Positions 16,572 to 24,474 of a stretch of DNA of 64,000 nt are shown here, piece by piece. Source of the DNA: Paenibacillus glycinis (GTDB lineage: Bacteria; Bacillota; Bacilli; Paenibacillales; Paenibacillaceae); contig NZ_JAAAMV010000002.1 in assembly GCF_009909185.1 (NCBI RefSeq), positions 1-64,000 on the forward strand. The letters are read 5' to 3'. Position 1 is the first letter of the stretch. Every line of letters begins with the position of its first letter. The translations under genes were made by a program, and so were the position numbers. Under the pieces are notes generated by a model. It saw only the letters and a program-made list of their open reading frames with translations, was not told where the DNA came from and searched no databases.

Positions 16572-17560
16572 TTAAGAACTTGATCTCACCTTTGTCAGAG
16601 GTTCTAAATGTAGCCGCACTTTTACATTAATCTTCATAGTAGACCAATGCCGATCCCATGTATCTCTGGTTATTGGTTCGGAGAACGGTTTAGAAGTCAA
16701 TCCTCCGATTTGAAGGGGGTCAATCTGTAATTTTTGCATTTGGGATAGCAAGCGGATGACATTCTCCTCCAAGTACCGTTCGATTTTTTGTGTGAGAGCG
16801 GCATAATGGAAGTTATCTTCGATTCTTGCGAGCGAATCCAATTCATCAATTCTTCCCTTCACGTCGATTTCGATGGACAGGGATGATAAATCCGGGGTTA
16901 GTTTCTTACGGGTATGCGCGCGAATATTCCCTAGCGTAACCGAGAGGTCAGGAAGGACTAAATATCGTACGAATCTGTCCCTATACAACAATTGATTGAT
17001 CTGATCGTCTTTTCTACGTATCTCCGCAACCATACTGTCTCGATCGAAAAATGCTGTGCCTTCGTACAGGAACTGTTCGCCTTCCGCGCGAAATACTGGT
17101 AGCTGGGGATCGGAAACCCGAGAGTACAGCATTTTCATAAACTGGTGCAGATTGACGACGGTAATTTCGCCTTGTTTTTTCTTCTCGTAATGTTTGAACA
17201 TGCGATAAAGGTAATAATCGATATTGTCTGTTTCATCCAAGTGTTTGGCGAGGAATTCGTTAAAGTTGCCTTTCGTGATGACTAAGTACAACCGTTGCGA
17301 AATGTTCGGATCGGTCAGGACGGTATTGATAAGACGGGTCAGTCCCCGTTTCGCATATGCTTCGTCCACGAACAGCAAGCGGATCTGACCGGCTTTTAGT
17401 TCGTTATAATAGGTCAAATTAAACCCCTTATTGCCTTCATTCAATAGAGAGACCTTAAGGGTAAGGACTCGCTTCTTCTCCTTGATAAGAGGAGGGACGA
17501 GCGTGCTGATTGTTATCTTTCCGTGGTCGCGGTTATGCACTGTCAATGGGATTGTTTGCC
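16572..17560 (-). pseudogene. Ger(x)C-family spore germination protein, 5'-truncated
   Basis: The open frame is recognisable as a GerC family protein from ITISTLVPPLIKEKKRVL through LLFVDEAYAKRGL and FDRDSMVAEIRRKDDQIN to the C-terminal ITRDTWDRHWSTMKINVKV. The lipoprotein signal and first strand that a GerC must have are missing. Upstream of about 17560 the frame becomes unrelated sequence, close to IS3 debris. A lipoprotein lacking its signal cannot reach the spore inner membrane, so the gene is likely dead. No GerA or GerB partner is present here. Confidence 0.75.
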
Positions 17561-17653
17561 CTCCCTTACTACAAAGATACCAACCCAGTGTTTGCTGGCG
17601 TCGCAAGCTGCTGCTTTATTGTACTCCCCGTAATTTCACTGAGTTACTCTCAC

Positions 17654-17998
17654 TCATACACCGTTTCTGTGATCGGTGAGTACTTCATCGATTATGTGGT
17701 AAGCTTGAATATCTCGCTCAAGCTCTTCAAAAGTAAGGTACGTGTGCAAATAATACTTCTCACATTTGAGAGTCCCCCAGAAAGATTCCATTGGACCATT
17801 ATCGATGCACCGCCCTACACGACGGGACATGCTCTGAATCATGTTATTGTCATGCCACTATTACTGGAACCCTTATTTTCTCTAGCACTTCTACAACCAT
17901 GAACGATTACAAGCAAAACTAAACGGCCTCAGTCCGATGGAGTACAGGACTAAGGCCGCCTAATTGACTTTATTTATTTGTACTGTCTACTTGACGGG
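17654..17998. mobile_element. IS3-family fragments in opposite orientation
   Basis: The - strand at 17842-17654 encodes an OrfB segment (SMSRRVGRCIDNGPMESFW, then TFEELERDIQAY). The + strand at 17888-17962 encodes the piece that should follow it (FYNHERLQAKLNGLSPMEYR, TKAA, stop), with the IS end TGTACTGTCTACTTGACGGG at 17979-17998. One element has therefore been split and one part inverted. The catalytic core is missing. Confidence 0.8.
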
Positions 17999-18126
17999 TT
18001 GCAGTTCAGACGAGAAAATAAAGACCTTGACGACCTTCAGATTGCGAAGGGGTTCCAACTCTCAACGTGCGTGTATCCAATAGCGCACCTTACGTCCTTG
18101 CTCCTGCGACAGTTTCCTGGACTAGT

Positions 18127-18466
18127 ACGATTATTGGAAATCCCAATCAGCAACAGATGTTTTCAGCTTTTTCAAATGATGGCGTAATTTGGCCAGATGG
18201 GAAAGCCGAGAAAGTAGACGCCGTGATTTGGGCGACAGGGGTACCGGCCGGGTCTGGATCACTTGAATTCACTCCAGGCTTTAGACCATGAAGGTAAGCC
18301 GGCTCATAGAGCAGGGGTTAGTACGACTGAACCTGGTTTATTCTATGTGGGCCTGTACGGCCAGCGCTCTTTTGCTTCCGCAACCCTACGTGGTGTTGGT
18401 CCTGATGCAAAATTCGTCGTGAGCAAGTTAATGCGTCATATTCGTCGTTACAAAGGAAAGAAGTGA
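18127..18466 (+). pseudogene. Flavin-dependent monooxygenase (ArsO-like) C-terminal remnant
   Basis: Frame one reads QMFSAFSNDGVIWPDGKAEK and VDAVIWATG (the second FAD/NADPH-site ATG motif). After a shift near 18260 frame two gives LHSLQALDHEGK-like sequence, GLFYVGLYGQRSFASATLRG and GPDAKFVVSKLMRHI. This is the C-terminal third of an FAD monooxygenase of the ArsO/CzcO type. Such genes commonly sit in arsenic operons, in agreement with the arsR and arsM genes just downstream. The N-terminal two thirds are gone. Confidence 0.8.
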
Positions 18467-18489
18467 TGAGGGGACGAGCGCCTAAATTA

Positions 18490-18562
18490 ATCAAAAATTT
18501 TTGATTTACCCTTGATTTCCCTTTTTCTCCATGCTACAGTAGTTACATCAAAAAAGTTTGAT
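18490..18562 (+). promoter_or_regulatory. Arsenic-locus promoter with two ArsR-type operators
   Basis: A perfect palindrome ATCAAAAATTTTTGAT at 18490-18505 and a near-perfect one, ATCAAAAAAGTTTGAT, at 18547-18562 flank a promoter TTGATT (18512-18517), 17-base spacer, TACAGT (18535-18540). The second site covers the expected transcription start. The layout is what a repressor such as the ArsR at 18763 would use. Confidence 0.75.
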
Positions 18563-18578
18563 GAATGGTGGTGCTCGG

Positions 18579-18749
18579 ATGTTAAATCACTACGCAATAG
18601 AAAAGCTAATGAAGTTTCAACAGGCTGACTTAGAGCAGCGCGCTAAACAGGCCTGGAAATGGGAAAAACTAATTAACAAGAAGCCCGCAGTGTCAAGGGG
18701 ACCAGTCTTAAAACAGCCGGCTGTGGCCTGCTGTGCAGCGTGCTGTTAA
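18579..18749 (+). CDS. Small Cys-rich peptide of the arsenic locus
   Basis: A 56-residue protein with a charged helical N-terminal part (YAIEKLMKFQQADLEQRAK, AWKWEKLINK) and a C-terminal tail ending CCAACC. It is the first gene after the ArsR-controlled promoter, and its stop codon is 13 bases before the arsR start. The tail could bind As(III) or another soft metal; this is inference, since I know no characterised function. An alternative ATG at 18561 lies within the second operator. Ribosome-binding support is weak (GGTGG). Confidence 0.6.
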   Translation: MLNHYAIEKLMKFQQADLEQRAKQAWKWEKLINKKPAVSRGPVLKQPAVACCAACC

Positions 18750-18762
18750 CGGAGGAATCAAG

Positions 18763-19113
18763 ATGATAAAAGAAATTCCAGTCAACCTTGTGTCCGGAGA
18801 AACCGTCGATTTTGCAGCGTATGAAACGAAGTTCAAAGCCTTGTCTGATCAGAAACGGCTGCAGATCATGTATGAATTGACTCAGAAAGGCAGCGTTTGT
18901 GTTTGCGATTTGGTCGAAATCGTGGAGATGCCTCAATCCAAGCTGTCTTATCATTTGAAGATTTTGCTTGATGCTGGACTCATTAAACGCGAGACGAAGG
19001 GTACCTGGAGCTATTATGAATTGAACCATGCGGAAGTAAACAGGCTGCTCTCGCCTGAGCTTTGCTGCATTTTCCGAAAAACGGACGATCGACCAAGCAA
19101 TTGTTGTTCATAA
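18763..19113 (+). CDS. arsR: ArsR/SmtB-family arsenic-responsive repressor
   Basis: A 116-residue winged-helix repressor. The recognition region contains VCVCDLVEIVEMPQSKLSYHLKIL, with Cys46 and Cys48 forming the CxC of the As(III) site found in classical ArsR (ELCVCDL type). More Cys pairs lie at the C-terminus (ELCCIF, NCCS). GGAGGA precedes the ATG at 18763. It presumably represses the promoter at 18512 and the arsM operator at 19146, and releases DNA on binding arsenite. Confidence 0.9.
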   Translation: MIKEIPVNLVSGETVDFAAYETKFKALSDQKRLQIMYELTQKGSVCVCDLVEIVEMPQSKLSYHLKILLDAGLIKRETKGTWSYYELNHAEVNRLLSPELCCIFRKTDDRPSNCCS

Positions 19114-19145
19114 GCCCACATTGTGGGTTCTATTTTGCAAAATTA

Positions 19146-19161
19146 ATCAAAAAATATTGAT
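19146..19161 (+). promoter_or_regulatory. ArsR-type operator before arsM
   Basis: ATCAAAAAATATTGAT matches the two operators at 18490 and 18547 in both arms. It lies 22 bases before the arsM start codon, in the 70-bp gap after arsR, which suggests separate control of arsM. Confidence 0.65.
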
Positions 19162-19183
19162 TTAACTAAAGGAGAGATTTTTC

Positions 19184-20002
19184 ATGAGCCAAGTACAAAG
19201 TGATCAGGTCCGTCAGCATGTGCGTAATCGCTATAAAGAAATCGCCATTCAGGACACCAGCAATTCAAGTTGTTGTTCACCTTCTTCAGCCGGCAGTGGC
19301 TGCTGCGGTAATGTCGATGAGGTTTCCGCTAAGCTCGGTTATTCAAACGAAGAACTTTCAGCGGTACCCCAAGGCGCCAACCTTGGATTAGGATGCGGAA
19401 ACCCGCAAGCCATTGCTTCATTGCATCCTGGAGAAGTGGTCCTTGATCTGGGAAGCGGAGCAGGATTCGATTGCTTCCTTGCCTCGAAACAAGTCGGGGA
19501 GACCGGCCAAGTTTATGGGGTGGATATGACGCCAGAGATGGTCAGTCGCGCACGAAGTAATGCAGTAAAAAACGGGTATTCGAATGTCAATTTCCGACTT
19601 GGCGAAATTGAACACCTGCCGATTTCCGATTCGTCCATTGACGTCATCATTTCTAATTGCGTAATTAATTTGTCTCCAGATAAACAGCAGGTTTTCGATG
19701 AGTCATACCGGGTACTAAAAAAGGGCGGAAGACTCGCAATATCGGATATCGTTACAACCGCCGAGCTGCCGGCTGAAGTAAAAGGGGATTTGGACTCCTT
19801 AGCTAGTTGTATCTCAGGGGCTTCTACAGTTGAAGAAGTTAAAGCGATGTTACGGACCAGCGGGTTTGAAAATATTGTTGTTGAACCAAAGGATAATTCC
19901 CGTGAATTTATCAAAGATTGGGTTCCAGGCGCGAATATGGATGATTATATTCAATCGGCTGTCATTCAAGCAACTAAGTCAAGACCTGAACCAAGCAACT
20001 AA
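19184..20002 (+). CDS. arsM: Arsenite S-adenosylmethionine methyltransferase
   Basis: A 272-residue class I methyltransferase. Residues 87-94 are the SAM loop LDLGSGAG. The Cys residues expected of ArsM are present: C71 (LGLGCGNP), C159 (ISNCVINLSP) and C209 (LASCISGA), plus an N-terminal SSCC and SGCCG region at 30-41. It methylates As(III) to mono-, di- and trimethyl forms, some of them volatile. AAAGGAGAG precedes the ATG. It is the last gene of the arsenic locus and is followed by a composite-repeat copy whose hairpin can act as terminator. No arsB/acr3 exporter or arsC is seen in the window. Confidence 0.93.
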   Translation: MSQVQSDQVRQHVRNRYKEIAIQDTSNSSCCSPSSAGSGCCGNVDEVSAKLGYSNEELSAVPQGANLGLGCGNPQAIASLHPGEVVLDLGSGAGFDCFLASKQVGETGQVYGVDMTPEMVSRARSNAVKNGYSNVNFRLGEIEHLPISDSSIDVIISNCVINLSPDKQQVFDESYRVLKKGGRLAISDIVTTAELPAEVKGDLDSLASCISGASTVEEVKAMLRTSGFENIVVEPKDNSREFIKDWVPGANMDDYIQSAVIQATKSRPEPSN

Positions 20003-20053
20003 GTCATGACTTGAACCGTCCTGTAAAGAGTCGTTATCCAAGCTGATAACGGC

Positions 20054-20192
20054 TTGATCAAGTTCTTGTCATCCGACAATATTGTCGGGTGACAAGAATA
20101 TGGTCTCATTAATGGTTGCGAATATCGCGGCTTTTTGTATTTATGGGATCAAGTTCTTGTCAAAACCAAATGACAAGAACTTGATCCCATCC
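20054..20192 (+). repeat. Composite palindromic repeat, copy 3
   Basis: Near-complete copy. Hairpin A: GTTCTTGTCATCCGACA - ATAT - TGTCGGGTGACAAGAA. Middle: GTTGCGAATATCGCGGCTTTTT. Hairpin B: GGGATCAAGTTCTTGTCA - AAACCAAA - TGACAAGAACTTGATCCC. The loop of B is identical to copy 1. It lies 50 bp after arsM. Confidence 0.9.
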
Positions 20193-20693
20193 CCTCCTTC
20201 GTAAGATGTTAAGGATCACAGTTGCTGGCCAGCCAATACATTTCCAAGGCGACTATACTGTGCATTCTCGGGTCATCCGGAAATAGTCGCGTCGATCGGC
20301 CGGGAGAGAAGCGAATCTTGCTCCTTTCTTTGACATACGATGACTTCAAAAAAGCTCATGGTTTAGAACGCGCTCTAAAGTTTAGAATGAGAATCAGCCA
20401 GAACATAAGAAGGAGGACGGGCATACAGGTGAAGCCGTACCCATTCCCTTTATATTATAATGCTTCAAAACTGGGACCTCTGAATTAAACTAACTGGAAA
20501 CGGTAGCTGAACAGAGCAGTTCACGACGATGGTCTGCTTTTTTCATTGAAGTAACGGAGTTTAACGCAGCAAATGAGCTGGCTATTTCAAGGTAAACGGA
20601 GGCGCTCAAGAAGTGCCTGTCAAATAGCAAACATAAATTGCGCAAGACAATAAAAGTCCACCTAGTAAATCAAAAACCTGGTGGGCATGTACT
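20193..20693. other. Intergenic stretch without a supported gene
   Basis: About 500 bases between copy 3 and the LysR gene. A frame at 20222-20488 is open but has no ribosome binding site and no recognisable motif. A GAGCAG...CTGCTTTTTT hairpin-like string near 20515-20545 resembles non-coding IS debris seen also near 9200. Confidence 0.4.
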
Positions 20694-21593
20694 TTAATCA
20701 GAACCTTCTCTTTGTGTTACCTCGCGCGCGATCTGACGTATTTCTTGCAAAATCGGTAGTTGTTTTTCCTCCTTCCACAGCACTGCCGCCTCCGAAATCA
20801 GCGGCGGATCGATAAGTCGTCGATAGGCGACTTCATCCGGTCGAACTCTGCTAATGCTGCTCGCTACTAGAGACACCCCAACTCCGGCTGCCACAAGACT
20901 AATGATAGCAGACTCATTTGCCGCCTCTTGATTAATGACGGGGCTAAATCCAGCCAAATGGCATAACGAAATGAAATCGTCGAAGATCATGCGATTTGCG
21001 CTGCGTGAGTACATCACGAACTTCTCGTTCTCTAGTTCCCGGAGCGAAAGTGATTGTCGCTCGGCTAGGGGATGATTCTTGGGGAGCGCGATCGCGGCTG
21101 ACTCCCGATAGATCGTTTCATACGCCAATCCAGACATTTTGGCGCCGGGGAACATCAAGAAGCCAATGTCCACGTCTTCGTTTAGAACCTTAAGCTCCAA
21201 TTCAGGAGAAACCAACTCGAGAAGCACGATCTCAAAATGCGGGAACCGTTCTCGAAACAGGCGCACAATCGGTGGCAGAACGCTATATAAACTGTAACTT
21301 GAGTAACCAATAATCAACTTGCCGCCTTCACCGCGCGCGATTCTTTGCGCTATTTCCACCCCTCGGTCAATTCGCCCAAGACCGGCCTGAACATCGGCCA
21401 GCAGCGCCTCGCCAGCGGACGTTAGCGCGACCGTACGGGTCGTTCGCTTCAACAGTTCAACGCCTATCTCATCCTCAAGCCGCTTTATTTGATAACTGAG
21501 CGGTTGCTGGGCCATATGCAATTGCTCGGCCGCGCGTCCGAAGTGTAAGGTCTCGGCTACCTTCATAAAATAACGCAATTGTCGCAGTTCCAT
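20694..21593 (-). CDS. LysR-family transcriptional regulator
   Basis: A 299-residue LTTR. The N-terminal helix-turn-helix is MELRQLRYFMKVAETLHFGRAAEQLHMAQQPLSYQIKRLE in segments, and the C-terminal periplasmic-binding-like effector domain starts near residue 90 (LIIGYSSYSLYSVLPPIVRLF). The effector is unknown. The start at 21593 follows GGAGGG. It is divergent from a broken SDR gene, its probable former target, and 600 bp from the secreted SnoaL protein. Confidence 0.9.
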   Translation of the reverse strand: MELRQLRYFMKVAETLHFGRAAEQLHMAQQPLSYQIKRLEDEIGVELLKRTTRTVALTSAGEALLADVQAGLGRIDRGVEIAQRIARGEGGKLIIGYSSYSLYSVLPPIVRLFRERFPHFEIVLLELVSPELELKVLNEDVDIGFLMFPGAKMSGLAYETIYRESAAIALPKNHPLAERQSLSLRELENEKFVMYSRSANRMIFDDFISLCHLAGFSPVINQEAANESAIISLVAAGVGVSLVASSISRVRPDEVAYRRLIDPPLISEAAVLWKEEKQLPILQEIRQIAREVTQREGSD

Positions 21594-21893
21594 GAAAACC
21601 CTCCATGTTTGATCAAGCTTCAATGACAATTATATAAAGATTTAGTGTTAATGTACATTGATATAGTGTTTATCATGGGGTAATTATCGATGTAAAATAG
21701 TATTTGTACCGGGGCGGAACAATTTATTCTAAGCATGATTTATACGTATTTTGTCAGTCACAGCGTATCGAAAGCCGGCATCATAGTAGGGCAGCTTATA
21801 ATATTCGTGCGTTCCGATAAGCCTCGGGAGATAAGATATGTTAACCCCAATTTTTTTCGAATAAGTCTAGAAATTAAGGAGGGAGGAATTTAC

Positions 21894-22165
21894 ATGGACA
21901 GATTATCGGGCAAAGTAGCGTTGGTGACCGGAGCCTCGCGGCCACCCGACTTCCGGATGGAGGGCGGATAGCCGCTATCTCTGCTGGACTGACATTTTGC
22001 CTCATCCGGGAAATGGCGTTTACGCGGCGAGTAATGCCGCTACTGACCATCTTGTTCGAGTGCTCGCTCCGGCTCTGATCGCTGCCGGACAAGCGGTTAT
22101 CGACGGAGAGATTGCCCAAACACCTCCGGCACGCGTGCTAAGAGTCTCTTTAAGCCGATTACCTT
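21894..22165 (+). pseudogene. SDR-family oxidoreductase remnant
   Basis: After GGGAGGAATTTAC the frame begins MDRLSGKVALVTGASR, the cofactor-binding start of an SDR, then stops at 21971. Further on, GNGVYAASNAATDHLVRVLA (the catalytic YxxSK region with N for K in ASNA) and a C-terminal tail are readable in another frame. The middle is deleted. Confidence 0.75.
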
Positions 22166-22206
22166 AAATACTTAACTAAATGATGCTAAGGGAGAGATAA
22201 TTTGCA

Positions 22207-23244
22207 ATGAAGAAATTCCATAATAAATTAAAGGTATTAAGTCTTGCTCTAACGATGACACTTGGTACAGTCGGAACAGTATCGTTCTCGAATAGTTCGC
22301 ATTCTTACGCAGCTACTGTTGTAAGAGCGAACAAAGTTGAAAAATCCAACCAGGGTGCATCCTTTAGTCATCAACTGAAGCCAAAACAGGTAGCCGCGGC
22401 GTTCTACGCCAGCTACAACGGGGATCTCGCCGCAGGCTTCGAGAAATATATTTCAAAGAAATTGGTGCTTCACGGGTTCGACGGTCCCATGGACCGCGGA
22501 GTTTGGCTCGCTAGCGACCTCGAGCTAAAAGGGGCGCTTAAAGGTTATAAACTGCAAGTTCTCGATCAAATAGCGGAAGGCAACAAAGTCGTCACGCGTT
22601 GGACACTGGGCGGCGTCCATACCGGCACGATTCTGGGAATTCCAGCGTCCGGCCGCGAAGTCCACCTCACCGGTATTTCCATCGACCGCATTGAGAACGG
22701 CAAATCCGTCGAGCATTGGTCGGAAGGCAACTTCGGACGATTCTTGCAGGAGCTCCAAGCTCCCCGAACCAATCAAGTAACTCAAAACATTAAAAACAAT
22801 AAAGTCCAGGTATCAAGCGAAGTCGCGGCCAATCACCTACTGAAGCCAAAACAGGTCGCCACGGCGTTCTACGCTAGCTACAACGGGGATCTCGCTGCCG
22901 GCTTCGATAAGTATATCTCGAAGGATCTGTTGCTTCACGGATTCGACGGTCCCATGGACCGCGGAGTTTGGCTCGCAAGCGACCTCGAGCTAAAAGGAGC
23001 GCTCAAAGGTTATAAGTTGGAAGTGCTCGATCAAATCGTAGAGGGCAACAAAGTCGTTACGCGCTGGTCCCTAGGAGGCGTCCATACCGGCACGATTTTA
23101 GGAATTCCAGCATCCGGCCGTGAAGTCCACCTCAGCGGCATTTCCATCGACCGCATTGAGAACGGCAAATCCGTCGAGCACTGGTCGGAAGGGAACTTCG
23201 GCCGTTTCCTACAAGAAATCTCGACACCTCTAAAAGGTAAGTAA
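22207..23244 (+). CDS. Secreted protein with two tandem SnoaL-like domains
   Basis: A 345-residue protein with a signal peptide (MKKFHNKLKVLSLALTMT..., cut after SYAA) and two nearly identical SnoaL/ester-cyclase-like domains at about residues 58-190 and 215-343. Both carry VAxAFYASYNGDLAAGF, KGALKGYKL, VVTRWxLGGVHTGTILGIPASGREVHL and IENGKSVEHWSEGNFGRFLQE. SnoaL domains bind or convert small hydrophobic ligands; an extracytoplasmic two-domain version is unusual. The DNA of the two halves is also very similar, so the duplication is recent. GGGAGAG precedes the ATG. Confidence 0.87.
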   Translation: MKKFHNKLKVLSLALTMTLGTVGTVSFSNSSHSYAATVVRANKVEKSNQGASFSHQLKPKQVAAAFYASYNGDLAAGFEKYISKKLVLHGFDGPMDRGVWLASDLELKGALKGYKLQVLDQIAEGNKVVTRWTLGGVHTGTILGIPASGREVHLTGISIDRIENGKSVEHWSEGNFGRFLQELQAPRTNQVTQNIKNNKVQVSSEVAANHLLKPKQVATAFYASYNGDLAAGFDKYISKDLLLHGFDGPMDRGVWLASDLELKGALKGYKLEVLDQIVEGNKVVTRWSLGGVHTGTILGIPASGREVHLSGISIDRIENGKSVEHWSEGNFGRFLQEISTPLKGK

Positions 23245-23289
23245 TGCTGCACAGCTGATCCATAGGCGCTCGGCGTACCGTTAGCCGGG

Positions 23290-23475
23290 AGGAAATAAAA
23301 TAAATATCGGGATAATTCTGGGCAGTACACGAAAAAGTCAACGTCCGAAGAAACCGTAAAGCTGGAATCTTCGCAAGCGCGGACGATCCGCTAAACCGCA
23401 CGGGAGAACCGGAGGAAATCGCTATTGTGGCCATGTTCCTTGCTTCCGATGAGATTAGATACGACAAGATAATTT
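23290..23475 (+). pseudogene. Fused remnants of an FMN reductase start and an SDR end
   Basis: After GGGAGGAAATAAAA a frame reads NIGIILGSTRKSQRP and stops; it matches the start of the intact FMN reductase at 23727. Next, FASADDPLNRTGEPEEIAIV and AMFLASDEIRYD form the C-terminal part of an SDR. A deletion appears to have joined two former neighbouring genes, the same gene order (reductase then SDR) that survives intact at 23.7-25.2 kb. Confidence 0.7.
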
Positions 23476-23726
23476 AGTCAAATCTAACTACTTCTAACGA
23501 CAATCCGATCTGTTTTATTGTGTATGCTACAAAGCTTGAATTAAAAAGAAGGTTTGAGACAACTATAACTTTATCCAGTTGACAACTGGCAATCCGTTCT
23601 TTACCCATTAAGCCCGATTATTAAGTCGGTTATGCTTCAAATTTACAGAGGTGGAAACCTATGGGGTTTTGGAATAGCCTATTTGGAAAAACAAAGACCA
23701 ATAACATTAACAAGGAGGAAAACAAA

Positions 23727-24269
23727 ATGTCTAAATTAAATATAGGAATCATTTTGGGCAGTACACGAGAGGGACGGGTAAGCCCGCAAGTCGGGGAATG
23801 GGTCAAAAGCGTAGGTGATAAGCGCGGAGATGCGAACTATGAAATCGTAGATATCGCCGATTTCAAACTTCCACTTTTAGGAGAGGTAGACGCGACCGAA
23901 CAAGCTACGGCTTGGAACGTTAAACTCGCGAGCTTGGACGGATTCGTATTTATCGTATCGGAGTACAACCACAGTATTTCTGCGGCATTGAAAAACGCAT
24001 TAGATTATGCACGCGACGCTTGGAATAACAAAGCCGCGGGAATCGTGAGCTATGGTTCGGTAGGCGGCGCCCGCGCGGCCGAGCATCTCAGAGGTATTTT
24101 GGGGGAACTATCTGTAGCGGACGTTCGTATTCATCCCGCATTGTCGTTGTTCACCGATTTCGAAAACTTTTCCGTATTCAAGCCGGCGGATCTGCATCTA
24201 ACGAATGTTAATGGTATGTTGGATCAGGTGCTTTCTTGGAGTGGAGCATTAAAATCAATTCGTGAATAA
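23727..24269 (+). CDS. NADPH-dependent FMN reductase-family protein
   Basis: A 180-residue flavodoxin-like protein of the YieF/ChrR group: LNIGIILGSTREGRVSPQVG (FMN phosphate loop GSTREGR), then FVFIVSEYNHSISAALKNALD near residue 80 and GSVGGARAAEHL near 110. It catalyses NAD(P)H-dependent reduction of quinones, metals or nitro compounds. AAGGAGG lies eight bases before the ATG at 23727. An in-frame ATG at 23661 also has a good site (GAGGTGG) and would add MGFWNSLFGKTKTNNINKEE plus two residues; both starts may be used. Confidence 0.88.
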   Translation: MSKLNIGIILGSTREGRVSPQVGEWVKSVGDKRGDANYEIVDIADFKLPLLGEVDATEQATAWNVKLASLDGFVFIVSEYNHSISAALKNALDYARDAWNNKAAGIVSYGSVGGARAAEHLRGILGELSVADVRIHPALSLFTDFENFSVFKPADLHLTNVNGMLDQVLSWSGALKSIRE

Positions 24270-24338
24270 AAATAAGTTTTCGGTGGTACATGCAAATGGG
24301 ACGACTTCTAATAATAGAAAATCTCCTAATCGTACATG

Positions 24339-24369
24339 AAGCAGGTTGCCTCGGCAGCTTGCTTTTTAT
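24339..24369 (+). terminator. Terminator after the FMN reductase gene
   Basis: AAGCAGGTTGCC - TC - GGCAGCTTGCTT followed by TTTATT, a 12-bp stem with G-U pairs. Confidence 0.65.
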
Positions 24370-24474
24370 TGAAGTCGTTGCCTCCGGTAATCGATAGATG
24401 CATGAATCAAATAGAAACCTTAAGTTAATAATAACTAAATTCCGTAGACATTTCGAATACCAGGAGGAAAGAAC

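Noticed and set aside
17510..17650. A + strand hydrophobic stretch (ALPYYKDTNPVFAGVASC) that could be a transporter piece.
   Set aside because: Too short, without start or adjoining helices; not distinguishable from chance beside IS debris.
20222..20488. An 88-codon open frame between arsM and the LysR gene.
   Set aside because: No ribosome binding site, no family resemblance and composition typical of non-coding sequence.
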